Source: Auricularia sp. M13 | Taxonomy: Eukaryota > Basidiomycota > Agaricomycetes > Auriculariales > Auriculariaceae | Direction of reading: 5' to 3' | NCBI GenBank assembly: GCA_037042915.1 | Contig: CM073196.1 | Span: 930,001 to 994,000 of the forward strand | DNA: 64,000 bases | Part shown: positions 35,704 through 46,010 of the stretch, piece after piece | Layout of the letters: the number at the start of each line of letters is the position of its first letter | How positions within the stretch are numbered: the stretch's first letter is position 1 | Notes under the pieces: model-generated | Seen by the model: only the letters and a program-made list of their open reading frames with translations | Told to the model about the DNA's origin: nothing | Databases searched by the model: none | Made by a program: the position numbers and the translations under genes

Positions 35704-36859
35704 ATGGTGTCCCCTTCCTCTCCTCAAAGACACTTCATTCCTGTGTTATTGTAGCATACTTACAGCTCGTCGACCGTGTATCTTTGGATGTGATGACGAC
35801 CTCTTCTATGCATACCCCACCATCCTATGCCTATCTCTTCCTTATCCACATCTCATTCGACTGTATTTTGGATTTCTGCATTGGGGTGTATATCCCTCCG
35901 TCTTCGTCTAATCAAGACTTCTTCCTCCATTGCCCCATGTCGATATTACCTCGCATTTCACTTTGTAGCCTATTACGAATAGCTGGAATATACGTCACGA
36001 CTTGTCGCTTTCGACACTTGCACGACACTTGCAGCTGCACAGCTTTGCTCTTTGACTTTTTCCAAACACGAGGTTGATCTTGGGACAATCGTTTGAATGG
36101 CTGCCGCTGCAAGCAGTGTACATAACCGCCAAACACGGGGGGTCTGCACCAGGTCTGCACAATGCAAGCGAACCGATGCAATCTTAGATCTCGTCCGCCA
36201 AGCCAGGTCTCGCAGCAATCTCTGAATCATCCTCCACGTTCCCATCGAGCGCCACTGCGCAGACATCACGTTTCCCACGCAATGCACGACCGCCTCCGCC
36301 GGCGGTTTGGGGTACGCGGACACCGGGATATCGATGTGCCCCGTCCCCGCACATGCACTGTATCAGCACTGCTTTGCTCCTTCCGCACTCAGCACGAGGG
36401 CGATTCTGCTTCTCTGGCAATGCACGCTCATAAATTTCCCCGCCACTGCACAATGCGCCACCGCGACGGCGATCACACAGCATGCAGGGTTGTTGGAGGT
36501 TATTAGTGGTTCTTAATATTCCCAGATCAGCAATAATGCTGCTTGCACGCTGCGCTCTGAGGCATTGTTGCTGACGGGGTTGTCACTATGTAGGACGCAA
36601 TTCATCCAGAACTAGTCCACGCAGCACGCAGCATACAGTACTATACGGTGCTTGTCTCCCGCCATCGCAGAACCCCCCCACACGCGAGAGTTCCGTTGAC
36701 ACCTCTCGTTGGGCCTCACGATTCATGATCAGGACCGCCGGTAACCTTGCAGCTCTGATGCATGATGCGCGAAGCATCTCCTTTTGTGTAGAACGGGCAC
36801 ACCCAGCCCTCCGCGAAGGTCGAGCCTACGAGGCCGAGGATGTAGCCAAAGGGTCTATA
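35704..36859. other. Intergenic stretch up to the transposon end
   Basis: Contains the 3' UTR of the HMG-box gene, CT-rich in the first 250 bases, and a GC-balanced stretch without credible frames. It ends at the first recognisable terminal sequence of the KDZ-type element. Confidence 0.4.
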
Positions 36860-36925
36860 TTCTGGGATAACCCCCACACATTTCTGGGAGCACCCTAACT
36901 GGCCGGTGCCCCACATTTGAGGACT
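36860..36925 (+). repeat. Left imperfect terminal inverted repeat of the KDZ-type element
   Basis: The core is TTCTGGGATAACCCCC, followed by a looser match to the right end over about 50 bases. Some similarity also extends about 30 bases outward (CCAAAGGG and a GGCCGAGGAT/GGCCTCGGAT block), so the true terminus may be nearer 36828. Confidence 0.6.
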
Positions 36926-36936
36926 ACCTAATACGG

Positions 36937-37008
36937 GGGGCCCCATGATAGTTGGGGTACCACAAAGACGGGTACCCAGATTTGCGTACCCAACTATCGT
37001 GGGGCCCC
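36937..37008. repeat. GC-rich hairpin near the left end of the element
   Basis: The arms are GGGGCCCCATGATAGTTGGG at 36937 and its near-exact reverse complement ending at 37008, with one mismatch and one extra G, around a loop of about 25 bases. It lies between the left terminal repeat and the transposase stop. Confidence 0.8.
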
Positions 37009-37183
37009 AGATTCGGTATGCCTAAGACACTACCGAGGCCCTCGCATTGTCGTGACGCAAGCCGGCGCACAGACCCTCCCTCGCAAAGTCTACTCAGGGA
37101 AGAAAACTGCCTAAGTACAAGATGACAAAGAATAGTTACAATATGGGTCGTGCATTAGAAAAACGCTTGTAACCACGGGAACT

Positions 37184-40100
37184 TTACCGACACCCCGTCC
37201 GAATATTGTGAAGGCGGCGCTCCCGGTTCCAAGTCGCCAAGTATGTATGAATGTAGATGATAGCGTGACGCTGAGTCATGTAACTGAGTGATCGTCGAAT
37301 TTTGAGGAGTCCGCGGTTGCCGCACTCTGCCGCACTCGAATTCACGGCGGCGAGCTCACTGTCGTTCTTGTAACTGCTGATCATGCAGCACTTCGAGCAA
37401 CGTGTATGGCCTTTAGCGTGAAACCCGTCGATCACAAACCGAGTTTTCTTGAAGAAGACTGGCTCGCGCAACATGCAGTAATGCGCGAGTGCACACGCGA
37501 AGTCGTAGACGACGGTCTCAGGGGGTGTCTCCCAGCGAGTAAAAAGTGCCGAGAACACGTCGTTCCGTCCCTCCCCTTGGGAATGCAATGGAAACCGAGA
37601 CAAACGAGATGCGGGCACCACGCAGCCATTAGCCCGCCCGTCTGGCCCCTGATACCGTAGGCTTCGAAATATTTCGAACAGCCAATGCCGCCCGCGCCTC
37701 CGTCAGTGACAACAGAGCGGTCCACTTTGGCGTCCCCAGGTAAATGAGGATATTGCGGGCGAAGTCGAACCCGCGGCCGACCATAAAAAGCACCGGTCTA
37801 TGCAAAAATGAGGCCTTCAGACGCACATATGACTGTCTAACTCACCTCTCGCCAGTTCTCACTGTCGTCGAACGGTTCCGCAGGCTCAAAGTCGTGCTCG
37901 CTCAGACTGCACATAACTCGAATCGCGCGTTGCCGCACGAAGCCAACCACACCCCGCAAAGTCTGCGAGTACGACCCGCTCTCCTTCCACTCATGATACG
38001 CAACAGCGCCCAGGGCCGGCACGGTGCGTTTAAGCACGTTCGCCGCGTTCTCCTCGTTGTTTTCAAGACAGCGTAATGCCACCCAAGTCGATGCCGGCGT
38101 GAATAGCAAAACCGATTCATAAGCAAGAACCTGCGCAACATTAATGACAGGCAGAGACAACCAATATGGCACGCACCTGGTTCAAGAGCTCAAGGTATAG
38201 CCGCCTGCTCTCTTCGCCGACCCCGTAGTTGGGGGTCACGATCACTTCGAACATGGAACCCAGCGCCTCATTGACAAGACCTAACTCCGAACCAATCCCG
38301 GGTAGACTCTCTCGCATTGTTCGGTCGACGAGATCTCGCTTGGACAAACGCTTCGCAGTGGCTCGTGCGGCTTTCTTGATGTCGACATCCGCGTCCGGAA
38401 CAGCGCGCGAACTTCCGTCGTCTATCTCTTCGCTCTCGATACCAGCGACTTGACTCTTGTTCTCCTTCGTCAAATGCTTGCGCCAGCGCACTGCAGCCTG
38501 AGCTCGCTGCCGCAGATGTCCCCAAACAATCGAGGTCGCTTCGATCGGCGGTCGCACAGATGAACGAACGGGAGCGCCGGGCAGAATAGTCGTTGGCGGA
38601 GTCAAAGACGACGTGACATGTTTTGCTTTGAAGCCCGCAGTTACACCGTCGAAGATCACGCAGCGCGGGTTTGGGCCGCACTGCTCACACTGGAAGCTGT
38701 CCCCGAGATCCTGCAGACGACGGAACGAGAACCATACACGTCGAAATGTTTCGTCAGTCACAAAGTCCACACGGCTGTCATGTTCGATGTAGGCGCGAGA
38801 GACGACGGTGGCGTAGGCGTGGAACGGGAGTTCATGCGCCGTGATGGAACTCGTGAAGTTGTTCAGCAACTCGTGTGTGTAGACGCTGCCGTTGTTGAAG
38901 TTGAATAGCCCGTACTCGCGCAGGTCGGGTCCAGCGTAAACTTGAGATCCCGGACACGACGAGCATGCCTGCACTTCGATAGAGGTACTGACGGCTGACT
39001 TGGATCCGTATACTGTGCAGTGTATCGTGCGCACGGGCGATGCAGACGGAGAGGCGGCCCCGCAGCGACACCGTACGCGCTGACCAAGCGGCAGCACAGG
39101 CGGCAGGTTCTCTACGGTCGCCACCGACTCGACGGTGTCCCCGGGCAGACGACACCAGCGGGGTGGGCCTACTGGACAGTAGGAAACGCTGCGCTCCTTC
39201 TCCTTGTCGTTGTCACTCAACTCATCCGCTGGCGGATTGTCAGCGGGGAGATCAATTGAGAAGCCCCTATACATACCTCTCTCGCGCGCTTCAGTCCTAG
39301 CTACTTGTTCATCATCCTCCTGGACGGCGTCGTCTATGTCGCGCCCGACGGAATCATTCATCCGAGCTATTGCCTGCCGTAGCGACCGGCGAAGCTTCCC
39401 AACGTGATGGCAGTTGGGCGTTCGATCCTTGCTGCATGCCCATGTGCCACCATCGAAGGCAGAGCCTGCGTGGCTGACGAATACCGGGGGTGCGTCGTCG
39501 GACATCACGGCGAAGGTCCACTGCGGAACACCGGTTTCCTCCTCGCCGCATCCCTCCAGCGGCACGAACTCGTCACCGTCTATGCGGTTGGTCAATATCA
39601 TATCATCTGCTTGTACCAAAATGCTAACGTTGGTCTGATAGGATGATCCAAGCGGGAGCGTTCGGGTCCGTAACCACTCGTGTATGAACACACTCTTTAT
39701 GGGCTTTGAAGTCTGGGCACGGACTACATGTATACGACGCAGTGCCGTCAAGTTCTACATCGGCGCAGATAACAGTCCAACCCGTAACGCCGGGCAGACG
39801 ACAGTCTCGGTCGAAGTCGTACATCTGTGCGACCCATGTCCGTGCGTCCAGTTGACAGAAGATCACACTGCCCTCGAGCACAAGATCTCGATACATCGGA
39901 TACGTCCCGTCCATCGGCAACGAAGACGCGCCAGGCAGCGCCCCCGCCTTAACATGATTCTGGGCGAGCGTGGCACATGTGTTGCACCACCGGCCGTTCT
40001 GAGCCTCTTCATCGCCGGCCTGGCCGGGCCTGCCTCCACTGCGCGTGGTGACACGTCCTGCGGCAAGCTGTCCGTCGCCGTCAGCGAGCCGACTGCCGTA

Positions 40101-40219
40101 TGACCGTCATTGATCTTTCGAGCATCCGAGAAATTATCTACTACAGGCAGACAGTCTTCATCAATGGCTTTTCGTTTACGGCCACGGCCTCGAGCAGGGG
40201 CAGGTTCAGTGAATGACAT
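37184..40219 (-). CDS. KDZ-superfamily transposase, one apparent 1-nt frameshift
   Basis: Five exons, 40105-40219, 39678-40057, 38177-39634, 37846-38130 and 37184-37797, joined by 43-48 nt introns, give about 950 residues. The N-terminus is basic (RGRGRKRKAIDED). A cysteine-rich zone follows (WCNTC, then CSPCPDF and HKECVH), as in the zinc-binding modules that precede KDZ catalytic domains. The RNase H-like core shows VDRSVVTDGG (first catalytic Asp), WCPHLVCLGFH, VYDFACALAHYCMLREPVFF (second Asp), FVIDGFHAKGHTRCSKCC and SSAAECGNRGLLKIR (final acidic residue). Near 37575 the match passes from one frame to the next in a G-run (IPKG to GEGRND), consistent with a one-base loss or a homopolymer sequencing error. 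Otherwise it looks whole. Confidence 0.88.
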
Positions 40220-41193
40220 CTCCGCGCTACCTCACCCACCTGCAACCCCTCGCCGCCCGTTGACAAGACTGTCACACGAGTGGCCCAGGAGTCACAGTCC
40301 AACGCCGTTCACAGACTGTGATACGACGCGCGACGTGGACGAGGCAGCACGGGGAAAGGGGGAGGGGGAGAAAGTTTTAGTAAAGCGCGGCGAGCACGTG
40401 TAGCGGGCTCACCACAACGTGCACCTGCGGAATACCGGGTCAGACCACGGTAACGGCGGTGGGTTAAACGCGTACCTAGGCGCGCGGGCTGGACCTTGTC
40501 GTCGAGGCCGAGTCGGCGTGGAGCGGCAGTGGTGGTCGGCGGCGGCGGCGGCACGAACGTGCGCGTCGACGAAGGTGCGAAGACGAGAAAGAGATGCGGC
40601 AGCAATTGGAACCCCGCATGGGCTCAAGTCCCGTAGCGGAGTCGGAGCTCAAACGGGTCTTGAAGCCGTGCGGGGTTTCAAATGCCCCTTGCTCTCTTTC
40701 CGCTCGGCCCACCGTGATCACAGTCGAATGTGAACGGGCGGCAGCGAGCGCTGGGCCGCGGATTAGCACGTTCGTGTGCATTCGCGGCGGGCGCGCGTGA
40801 GCGGGGGGCGGGGCCATGTTATGTAGTTGCTCTGGTAGCTCGTAGTTCTCGTGTGTCTCTTGGCTTTTCGTCCACCTCGTGCTATGTGTCTTCCTTGGCT
40901 GTCGTATTGCCCACTCCTCATCCTCACCTCCCTCTCTTTGGTGTATCCCATGTAACGTTGCTCGTGACGAACAGTGCTTTGTTTTTTGCGTGTCGAATGT
41001 CTGAAACTGGTGTGAACTTGAATCCACGAATTAAGGTTTGAAATTAAGTTTGAGTCGCCCATGACATACTGAACAACTGTGCAGGCCTTGGCGCCGGCGC
41101 TTAACATGACTGTTGATGACTCAGCAGGTGAGTAAAGTCCGGATCGGGATATGGATTGCGCGCTAAACAAACGTAGTAACTGGGATCTATCTA
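40220..41193. other. Upstream region of the transposase with a GC-rich palindrome
   Basis: This stretch lies between the transposase start and the stop of the next minus-strand gene. A hairpin with 25-base arms (AACCCCGCATGGGCTCAAG at 40609 and its near-complement ending 40676) sits in its centre. A looser inverted similarity continues outwards for about 60 bases on each side. It may be a small nested element or a regulatory hairpin. Confidence 0.5.
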
Positions 41194-42532
41194 TTAGACT
41201 TGAGGCACGTTCTCTTTATCTGCCCGAGCGGCGTCCAGCTCCTTGCGCAGACGCTCATTCTCCTTCTCCTTTTCCTCGTTGCGCTTCTTCCAGAACTCGA
41301 TTTGATCCTCCTGGTCCTTGTTTTTCTTCTCGAGATCCTTCAGGTACTGTTCACGGAACGGCTTGAGTTTGTCATAGACGACCTCTCTGATGTTCGAGAG
41401 CAGGTCGGGTACGTCCTTCGTGATCTGTTCGGACTGCCAAGTCCTCATGATGCCGGTTCCGCCGCGCGGCAAGAACAGGCAGAACGCCCATCCGTTCGTA
41501 CGGCTGGCCAGAGTATCGCCCTGCGGCAGACATCAACGGAGTGCGCACGGGGGGCGGGTTGACAAACCTTCTGCGCCATCGCCTGGAACATGCGAGGTAT
41601 GCGCTTGGCCTTCTCGGTCTGCGTGGGATACTCAATCTTGCGCAGGTTGTTGCGTTCTAAGTCTGGCATCAAGTGAGTGTGCGATGCATGGGGAACATCA
41701 CCAAGGTCACTCACCCAAAGGGAGAAGCCCGGCCGATGTCGCCTTGAGGCCGCCGCGCAACACATACGTCGGCCGCTTCTTGCTCGACGGCTTCGTCAGG
41801 GGGCCCGGTGGCATGGTCAGCGCGTCACCAGGTGCAACGACGGGCGCCTCCGTGTTGGTAACGACGCCCTGCTTGTCTTGCTCCGACACGTCCATCGGCA
41901 CGACGTCTTGGACGTCTTCGACGTCAGCCGCGTCGTCGTGGTTGATGTCGCCGTCGTCGTCGTCATCCTCGTCGTCGCTTTCAATATACGGGCCAGCGGG
42001 AACGAAGTCGGCAAGGGTCTTGCCAGGCGGGATGGCCAGCCTGGCCTTCATGAGTGCGGCATTGATCTGGGCTTCGTCGACCTTGCCGTCGTTGAGCTCG
42101 AGCGCCTCAGCAATGACCGCGTCCACACGGCGGGAGAGCAGGTCGGTATGCGCCGCAAGGACGACTTCCTCGGCGAGCTTGGCTTTGGCGGTCAGCGCCG
42201 CAGCCCCACCATTCTTGCCCTAAACGACATAAGTTCCAGCACGACAATAACACCGAGTCGTGCGTACCTGGCATTCCGCTGCTACATGACCTTTCATGGG
42301 CTTACCGCATGACCTGCACATCCTAGGTTTGCGTGCGGGCTTGTCCTGCGTCGGCGACGAGATGGTCGAGGTCGACGAGCGCGTTTTGGCCCGAGTGCCG
42401 CGTGCTGCAGGTGCAGGAGTCGCAGGTAGCTCGGCGAGCGCAGCGCGGGCCTGCTTTGCCTTCCCTGCAAAGTCGTCAGTGTGCTGCTTGTCGACGGCAG
42501 ACACGCTGCTCACGAGTCTTTGAAGTCGCCAT
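41194..42532 (-). CDS. Cargo gene A: zinc-knuckle, acidic and coiled-coil protein (380 aa)
   Basis: Five exons, 42514-42532, 42268-42464, 41715-42219, 41568-41662 and 41194-41520, join in phase for 380 residues. Near residue 60-75 lies CRSCGKPMKGHVAAEC, a C-x2-C-x6-H-x4-C pattern like a retroviral-type or plant-type zinc knuckle with a longer spacer. A helical Ala/Glu-rich middle follows, then an acidic run around ESDDEDDDDDGDINHDD. The last third begins RNNLRKIEYPTQTEKAKRIP and ends in a strong coiled coil of alternating Lys and Glu (LEKKNKDQEDQIEFWKK). I do not recognise a named family. Its position between transposase and other cargo suggests an accessory DNA- or protein-binding factor of the element. 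Confidence 0.7.
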
Positions 42533-43157
42533 GGCGAAGTCGCCTCGAATGTGGGTGTGAGGAGACGAGTTGAGCCGGAGTTCAAATGGGGCCCAATATT
42601 TGTGAGTGTCTGGGCCCCCCTCACTTGCGTCCATGCAGGCTGGTGACTAAAAGGACAGCAGGTCTTCCCACGCTGGTATCTGAGAAGTCCATCTGCCAAC
42701 CGAATGCTGTCCTTGACTCACCTTGGCACCTGATACCTGTCGTAATCTCCGCCTGATCCGAATGGTGGCATCGAGTTCCCTTGACTAGCTCTCGTCCGGT
42801 ATGGGACAATTACTGTCAGCAGCAGTCATGCACACCACAGTACGGTCGAGCACGAACAAACGGCTGCAGCAAACAGCTTGAATACCTGTGCAGGACTTGT
42901 CCGAGCCAACCCTGAGCCCTACCTTCGCAGTCGCACAATAGACTATAGGCGAAGACTTCTCCACTTAGCACAGAGTGTTTCAAGGATGAATTCAGCGCAC
43001 TTCTTTCGCGCCACCGCCTCCGCCTGTTCACTGGGGCAATTCTCACGCTCACGGTTGTCTCACCCTTTGGCACCGTGTATGCCCTCTAGGTTCAGGAGAT
43101 AGAATATCGAGCGGTCGAACCAACAGCACTTCGTCTGACACCGTCCCCAACTGCGCA
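42533..43157. promoter_or_regulatory. Divergent promoter region of cargo genes A and B
   Basis: The two cargo genes start at either side and point away from each other. Near the A side a pair of GGGGCCCA and TGGGCCCCC (42588-42620), about 15 bases apart, mirrors GGGCCC-pair hairpins near both ends of the element. Confidence 0.5.
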
Positions 43158-44685
43158 ATGTACACCCAACGCCGCATCACGTCTCCGCCCATGGCTCGCA
43201 TCGCTGCATCTGCAGGCCGCCAGCAGCGTTCAACACCTCTCGCGCGTCGCACTCGGTCTGCTCGCGCCGGAGTGTCACATCTCAGCCCATCCGAACAGCT
43301 CGACCTCGCCGAGCTCGCCAACGTCGTCTCCTGCAAGGTCGCATACCTTCATTATCGTCGCACCCAGCACCCCAACAACTATTCCCCTGACGTCGAGTTC
43401 ATCTGCGGCCCGCACGACCCGAACCTGAAACTTCGAAGTGTCGAGCCCCCGCTATGGTCTGAAATCATGTGCTCACGGTGCGGGGCCGTCGAACCGCATC
43501 TCGACTCGTTCGTTGGGCGCGACGATGCAGAACTTACGTTTATAAAGGTGCTTCGTGAACTTGCGGTTCATAGCTCACACTCACGTCGTTATAGTGTCTC
43601 AACTGTAATGCGTTCAAGGACTCGGATACCCAGGACAAACAGGTCACCACCTCGCCTCGTTGCCCCGATCCCTACGGCCCGTTCGCAGTGTACGACAGCA
43701 AGAAGAATGAATTCAGAACTTGGCTTGCTCGGCGCGCCTCAGAGCGTCAGGCCGAAATAGGTGTGATCAATTCTTTGCTGACTGTATGCATCTTCTCACC
43801 GTCTGCAGATCGAGTCCAGGCTGAATCGCGTTCTCCGTCCGGCTCGCGCACTTCATCCGCCGAGAAACTACATTTCTTCGGAACCGACGAGGAGTCCAGC
43901 GATACCGAGTCGAACGCTTGGCGCCGCCTACTCCATCGCTCTCGAGGACCACTTGCAGAACTCCCGAAGAGCTCGAAGTCGCGGCCTGTCAAAGCTGCTG
44001 GCGCCGCAAAACGTTTACCAGCACGGTCAAGAAACCGCGCATCACGACTCGCCGTCCGACTCAGCCGACCCGGAGCAAGACCGCGAGTGTCAAAGTCGCG
44101 GGAAGCAGCGCGCTGCCGCATTGTCCAAGACACCGTCTCCTCCGCCCACTTCGCCTTCTCCGGGCAGCGACACCGCGGCTAGTGCATCGGTGCAGGCAGC
44201 TAATCGGACGTCGCCCGCATTCCGCTCACACGGACCTTCGCCTTCAAAACCCGGGAGGTCAAGTTCAATCTTGAGTTGATGGTGAGCGATAGTGCAATTC
44301 GTTTTGTATCTGTGACTAACAAATGTAGAATCGTTCTTACCACGAGCTGACCGTCGCGATTACCGATAACCGCTTGACTTGGAGCAGCATCAAATCCGGC
44401 CTCGCCATGTTTTTCGTCGACGATACACACGGACTGGAAGTCTTCGACACAATCGGGCAGCAGTGGCGCCGTTTCGGCCTGGGTACCTGCGTCGGCATTC
44501 ACGTTTCGCAGCAAACAGTCGTTGCCCGCATTGTCCACGGTCGCGCATTGTCTCTCGAGGTCATCGAAATCCCAACCACGACGGACGACGGTGCCTCGGC
44601 CAAGCCTCAAATCGGCGAGAAACGTTTCGCAGTTCGTCCGCTGAAGATGGAAATGCGGCCCACGAAACGTACCAAGACTGCTTAA
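43158..44685 (+). CDS. Cargo gene B: CxxC zinc-binding protein (439 aa)
   Basis: Exons 43158-43547, 43595-43762, 43809-44189, 44258-44281 and 44329-44685 sum to 1320 nt, 439 residues. The N-terminus is Arg-rich. Two CxxC pairs (CSRCGAVE near residue 112 and CLNCNAF near residue 132) are spaced like a zinc ribbon. The centre is Ser/Pro/Arg-rich and probably disordered. The last 125 residues, from VKFNLELM through NRSYHELTVAITDNRLTWSS to EVIEIPTTT, look like a compact beta-rich domain. The 24-nt fourth exon and its acceptor (GGGAG) are the least certain. I recognise no family; zinc-dependent nucleic-acid or protein binding is inference. Confidence 0.65.
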
Positions 44686-46010
44686 ATTTCTCATATGGCC
44701 AATCGTCCCCGCTCCCGCTGCTATGATCTCTCATTTCGCTACGCTCCCCCGCTACCGCTGCTTAGATCTTAATATTCATCTGTGTTCCGTATCTTGAATG
44801 TCATCCTCCTGATTTGGTGTCGCGCTTAATCCCGGATCGACAGATCGACAGATCGACAGATCGACAGATCTGTGTGCCTGCCAATCCTCAATCCTGGTAT
44901 CTCGCATGTTCAAAACGTGTACGTGCATTGGGTGTTCAGTGCATTGTATCGCGGTGCACTGCCCAGCATTGTCATGTCGCTGACGCTTCTGCTGCAGGTC
45001 GACCTACTGAGCGTAGGCGAGGTTCGCAAGAATATGTACCTCATTTACGAACCAAACATACAAAGGCAAGTTCCACCGCTGCGACGAATTTGCCGCGTAC
45101 GTGTCTCAACCGCACGATGTAATATCCGCGTGTTTGCATCGTGCAGTTCGGCCACATCCTCGAGTTTGAATACGTCGTTCGTTGCGGCCTTGCTCAGCTG
45201 ATACGCAGGGCTGACTTAATTTCTGCAGGGCACCTCTCAGTCAGTTTTCCGTCATCGCTGAGCGCTTGCCGGCTCGACGTGCATCTCTCTGATCCGCCCT
45301 GACAGGTACTCCATCAAGGCCCGGGTCTGCACCCCTGCACTCACGTTCTCTCCACGATGGCGAGTACGCGCAGCGCGTGCGTGAGCATATCAGGCGCACG
45401 GTAATGCTACGTAGAGTTGCGTCCGGGCGCCGACCTGTTGGTACTGTACCGTTGGCGGAGTTCCGTTTCGGGAATGTTGCCGGTCATCCGAATCAACCGG
45501 TAACTTCCGCATCTCCTTCCGCACCGTCGTACAGCGCGCTGCGCTCCCGAGCTTCCACCCCTCATCCCCTTCCAACGGCACTGTGGCGGAGGGAAATTGC
45601 AGTCTTGCAGTTCCCTCTGGACTTTGCCTGTTGCTTGTGGCTTCGTTAACAGTACAGTCTTGTACTTAGCGAAGGACTTGCAACTTCGCCCCTACTTGCC
45701 TGCGAACGGAGCCGCCGATCCATCACGATGCTCGAGGAGAACGAGACGTTACCGCCCGAATCAGGGGTCAGGTACGTTCCTCGATCCTTCAGATAGTGCA
45801 TGATCTGACGATGATCTTGCACTGTTGCGTGATCTGATGATGATCTTGCACTATCTAGCGCGGATCGCGACACGGCGGACGCGGCGCCGAGGCGTGGTTC
45901 GCAACGCGACCCACGCCTGAGGATGTGAGCTCTGTTTAGTCTTGGTGCAATGAGCACGTGCTAACCGCTGCCAGTTCCATCCCTGGGCGACGCGTCACAC
46001 CAGGGACGCC
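44686..46010. other. Non-coding stretch inside the element
   Basis: Between cargo genes B and C there are no convincing frames; those at 44814-45200 and 45377-45650 lack good starts. It contains the 8-bp tandem repeat at 44835 and a hairpin at 45790-45856, in which AGATAGTGCA and TGCACTATCT flank two copies of a GATCTGA(C/T)GATGATCTTGCAC unit. Confidence 0.5.
44835..44870. repeat. Short tandem repeat of GATCGACA
   Basis: The 8-base unit GATCGACA occurs four times in a row, ending GATC, just downstream of cargo gene B. Confidence 0.95.

Noticed and set aside
37754-37790. A tRNA-like GGGTTCGACTTC box on the minus strand
   Set aside because: It lies inside the KDZ transposase coding exon, with no matching A box or acceptor stem.
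41194-42532. Cargo gene A as a retroelement Gag because of its zinc knuckle
   Set aside because: The knuckle spacing differs (x6 instead of x4), the gene has four spliceosomal introns, and no protease, reverse transcriptase or integrase is nearby.
45377-45803. Plus-strand frames between cargo genes B and C as small genes
   Set aside because: No good ATG context, no splice logic and no conserved-looking segment.
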